The notes under the pieces are model-generated. The model saw nothing but the letters and a program-made list of their open reading frames with translations. It made no database searches and was not told the origin of the DNA. A stretch of 64,000 nucleotides of DNA from positions 1 through 64,000 of the forward strand of contig ONMB01000004.1 in NCBI GenBank assembly GCA_900318825.1, written 5' to 3'. This document shows positions 61,790 through 64,000 of the stretch, piece after piece. Both the position numbers and the translations under genes were made by a program. Origin of the DNA: an uncultured Ruminococcus sp. (GTDB lineage: Bacteria; Bacillota; Clostridia; Oscillospirales; Ruminococcaceae). Numbering within the stretch: the stretch's first letter is position 1; every line of letters starts with the position of its first letter.

Positions 61790-61808
61790 TTATAGCCTCA
61801 CTCTATAA
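61790..61808. promoter_or_regulatory. LysR-type operator between metY and the LysR gene
   Basis: TTATAG (61790-61795), 7 bases, CTATAA (61803-61808): a perfect dyad fitting the T-N11-A LysR box. It lies about 22 bases upstream of the metY -35 and 31 upstream of the LysR gene's -35, where a LysR activator would bind. Confidence 0.65.
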
Positions 61809-61838
61809 CAAACGCACTCAGTGAAAGTAGTTAACCTA

Positions 61839-61867
61839 TTGACAAAGTATGAAATAAGTGCTATAAT
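61839..61867 (+). promoter_or_regulatory. Consensus promoter of the LysR gene
   Basis: TTGACA (61839-61844), 17 bases, TATAAT (61862-61867): full consensus. Confidence 0.9.
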
Positions 61868-61898
61868 TCTATTATAAATTGAGAATGGAGGCACAGCT

Positions 61899-62807
61899 AT
61901 GACATTACAGCAATTAAAATATGTACTTGCCATTTCGGCGACAGGTTCTATGAACAAAGCCGCAGAGCAGCTTTACGTTTCGCAGCCGTCGCTTACATCG
62001 TCTGTGCAGGAGCTCGAAAAGGAGACCGGCATCAAAATTTTCAACCGCAGCGGCAGAGGCGTTACCCTTACGAATGACGGAGCTGAGTTTATACAGTATG
62101 CCCGTCAGGTCGTCGGACAGTTCGATATCCTCGCCGAGAAATACATAAGCAAGGGCAATGTAAAGAAAAAGTTCGGAGTCTCCACCCAGCACTATTCTTT
62201 TGCAGTGAAAGCCTTTGTGGAAATGGTCAAGGAATTCGATACCGCGGAGTACGAGTTTGCGGTCCGCGAGACCAAAACGGCGGAGGTCATAAGCGATGTT
62301 GCGACTATGCGCAGCGAGATAGGCATAATCTACCTCAACGATTTCAACCGCAAATCCATAACCAAGCTGCTTCATTCAAACGGTCTTGAGTTCCATACGC
62401 TGACGAAGTGCAGCCCGTTCGTTTATCTGTGGAAGGGACACCCCCTTGCGAAACAGGATAAGATAACCTTTGAGGAGCTTGCCGATTACCCCTGTCTTTC
62501 GTTCGAGCAGGGCGACAACAGCACGTTCTACCTTGCCGAGGAGATACTCAGCACCAGCGATTATCAGCGTACTATCAAGGCGAATGACCGCGCGACCATG
62601 CTCAATCTGATGATAGGTCTGAACGGCTACACACTTTGTTCCGGCATAATATGCGAGGAGCTCAACGGCAGCGACTATATCGCGGTGCCCTTCGACGCCG
62701 ACTCAGATGACGCTATGGAAATAGGCTATATCACTCTGAAAAACGTCATACTCAGCGAAATGGCTGAGATATACATCGAAGAGATAAAAAACTACCTGAA
62801 TATATAA
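61899..62807 (+). CDS. LysR family transcriptional regulator
   Basis: A 302-residue regulator. The N-terminal winged helix is MTLQQLKYVLAISATGSMNKAAEQLYVSQPSLTSSVQELEKETGIKIFNRSGRGV (1-~55), and the effector-binding domain spans ~90-302. It is read divergently from metY with a LysR box between them, so it probably senses sulfur or methionine status (O-acetylserine or O-acetylhomoserine are typical ligands of this group). GGAGG is 7 bases before the ATG. Confidence 0.93.
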   Translation: MTLQQLKYVLAISATGSMNKAAEQLYVSQPSLTSSVQELEKETGIKIFNRSGRGVTLTNDGAEFIQYARQVVGQFDILAEKYISKGNVKKKFGVSTQHYSFAVKAFVEMVKEFDTAEYEFAVRETKTAEVISDVATMRSEIGIIYLNDFNRKSITKLLHSNGLEFHTLTKCSPFVYLWKGHPLAKQDKITFEELADYPCLSFEQGDNSTFYLAEEILSTSDYQRTIKANDRATMLNLMIGLNGYTLCSGIICEELNGSDYIAVPFDADSDDAMEIGYITLKNVILSEMAEIYIEEIKNYLNI

Positions 62808-62810
62808 ACA

Positions 62811-62845
62811 GCCCGGAGGCAGCAGCGCTTCCGGGCATTTTTTTA
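62811..62845. terminator. Terminator after the LysR gene
   Basis: GCCCGGA (62811-62817) pairs with TCCGGGC (62830-62836), followed by a T run. It abuts the stop of the convergent gene. Confidence 0.88.
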
Positions 62846-64000
62846 TGCTTTTGAACTGAAAAGCTCTCGTTTCATTATCATGAGGTCGAATACATTCAGT
62901 TTGTTGTCCTTGTTCATATCGGCAGCTTTCCATTTTTTCAGAGGAGCCTTATTTACTATCCATTTCTGGAGCATTACCACGTCGGCTACGGTGAATTCGC
63001 CGTCTGAATTGACGTCGCCGGTGATGTATTCGGTATAGGGCTTCCAGAGGTCTGTCAGCCAGTTCTTGCGTGTCTCGACATAGCTGCGGACGATATCGAC
63101 CGAGTCCATAAATGTCGGACCACTCGACGAGCCGAACACTGTGTATTCTCTTCCGCCGTAGGTGTGCCAGCGGGCATTGCTCATTTCGGCAGAGGGGAGG
63201 ATACTCTCGGCGAGTCTCGTCAGATAAGGCTTTTCACCTTCGGTGAGGTCAGTGAGGTACGGCTCGAAGTGTTCGAGGTATATCTCCGCGACACGCTCGA
63301 CGTAATCATCGTTCTTGTAGAGCTGACCTAACCAGCTGATACCGATAGTGGGACGTCCGCTTCCTGAGGAGGAAGTCCTGTCGTTGTCGTCGTAGCCGTG
63401 TATCGGGAAGAAGGCGGCAAAGAGGTTCTTTGCGTTGTAGGAATAGCCTATTTTTCCGTCGGAATTTATACGCGAAGCCGGGAAGTTGTTATAGGCGAGG
63501 TCGTGATCCCATGCCGGACAGAAATGGAGTTTGCCGTCGCCGGTCTTGTCGGAGTCCTTCCAGAAGTAGAAGCTGGAGAACGTTGCGTCTATGTTCTGGC
63601 TTATTTCCTCGACGAGGTAGGCTCTGATGATGGAGTCGATATCTGCATAGCTGCTGTAATGTCTGCCCTTTGAGTTATAGCCGGTCTCGGAGTAGAGCGC
63701 GTCCTCGAAGTCCTGAACGAAGCCGCGTATGTACTCGACCTGCGCTTTTGAAGCGTATTCGGGACCGTCTATACCTATTGCCTGACCGCGTGAGGTCACA
63801 AAGCCGCTGCTGCACTTGCTGCCGTAGCGGTTCCACTGCTGGAACTGCAACAGATAGCCGCCGGTGATGTCCTTGGGATCATTGGGGATATCGTAGTATT
63901 TGTAGCTGTTTTCGACGTACTCTTTGGCGCCGGAAGCTCCGACGACCTTCTGCGGGTATTTATCGAGGTCTTTGTCGTTGAGCTTTTCGGTCTCTTCTTC
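62843..64000 (-). CDS. CotH-like kinase-fold protein with dockerin (5' end outside window)
   Basis: The frame is open to base 64000, so the N-terminus and signal peptide are missing; about 385 residues are seen. GGYLLQFQQWNRYGSKCSSGF, VEYIRGFVQDFEDALYSE, YLVEEISQNIDATFSSFYFWKDSD and LHFCPAWDHDLAYNN match the CotH kinase family (spore-coat protein kinase fold); WDHDLA corresponds to the metal-binding DxD region. The C-terminal ~65 residues are a dockerin (GDVNSDGEFTVADVVMLQKW, AADMNKDNKLNVFDLMIMKR) of the short class. CotH-dockerin proteins are known in cellulosomal clostridia and ruminococci, with a disputed role. Confidence 0.9.
   Translation of the reverse strand, partial: EEETEKLNDKDLDKYPQKVVGASGAKEYVENSYKYYDIPNDPKDITGGYLLQFQQWNRYGSKCSSGFVTSRGQAIGIDGPEYASKAQVEYIRGFVQDFEDALYSETGYNSKGRHYSSYADIDSIIRAYLVEEISQNIDATFSSFYFWKDSDKTGDGKLHFCPAWDHDLAYNNFPASRINSDGKIGYSYNAKNLFAAFFPIHGYDDNDRTSSSGSGRPTIGISWLGQLYKNDDYVERVAEIYLEHFEPYLTDLTEGEKPYLTRLAESILPSAEMSNARWHTYGGREYTVFGSSSGPTFMDSVDIVRSYVETRKNWLTDLWKPYTEYITGDVNSDGEFTVADVVMLQKWIVNKAPLKKWKAADMNKDNKLNVFDLMIMKRELFSSKA

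Noticed and set aside
1-64000. CRISPR array, tRNA, rRNA, insertion sequence or prophage
   Set aside because: No regularly spaced repeats, cloverleaf arms, transposase or phage genes were found; short palindromes are isolated hairpins.

Overview
The window looks like chromosomal DNA of a cellulosome-forming Ruminococcus, most like the R. flavefaciens / R. champanellensis type. Six secreted proteins carry Ruminococcus-style dockerins: a GH48 cellulase, a GH9 cellulase, a bifunctional GH10-GH43 xylanase, a pectate-lyase-like protein, a CotH-like protein and a leucine-rich-repeat protein. Housekeeping gene order (yicC-remA-gmk-rpoZ-priA-def-fmt, then rsmB-rlmN-prpC-prkC-rsgA-thiN) is that of Firmicutes. 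The species is an inference; no rRNA or tRNA gene was seen.

Layout. 1-2.1 kb: end of tuf, then an ABC exporter pair. 2.1-5.4 kb: an SGNH esterase divergent from a beta-CASP metallo-beta-lactamase. 5.5-8.1 kb: pectate-lyase-like dockerin protein. 8.3-13.1 kb: a leftward operon of a GldA/GldF/GldG-type ABC system plus a DUF4340 protein. 13.5-16.3 kb: GH48 with a consensus promoter and structured leader. 16.5-30.8 kb: a dense rightward housekeeping run with many overlapping genes. 31-39.8 kb: a leftward polysaccharide cluster (GH10-GH43, cytosolic GH5, AraC regulator, GH9). 40-44.6 kb: membrane phosphoesterase, LRR-dockerin protein, fruK and an unknown gene. 44.6-48.7 kb: a 1,347-residue surface protein with VWA, thrombospondin-3 and lipase regions. 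49-50.8 kb: a NifU-like protein with a GGGtGRT protein. 50.9-55.4 kb: a lipoprotein, an XRE regulator and a LolD/FtsX-type ABC pair. 55.5-59.9 kb: a sugar-binding-like sensor and a FIST-EAL phosphodiesterase. 60-62.8 kb: metY divergent from a LysR regulator. 62.8-64 kb: part of a CotH-dockerin gene that runs off the window.

How the genes work together. The dockerin proteins fall into two sequence classes. One (GH48, GH9, LRR) has nearly identical repeats with a long insert; the other (pectate lyase, GH10-GH43, CotH) has short symmetric repeats. This suggests two docking partners on the scaffold. Around the AraC gene, GH9, GH5 and GH10-GH43 each have a TATAAT -10 box with the motif TGTCATA 30 or 31 bp upstream and no good -35 box. 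That is what one activator acting on all three would need, and the AraC protein encoded among them is the obvious candidate. GH48 and the LRR protein instead have consensus TTGACA-17-TATAAT promoters.

Other main points for a second look: a 27-codon leader ORF ending in Met-Cys and Arg-Cys-Tyr codons between the metY promoter and metY, beside a perfect LysR-type dyad; an internal sortase-like anchor followed by a second signal-peptide-like segment in the VWA/lipase protein; and a cluster of perfect palindromes after metY.
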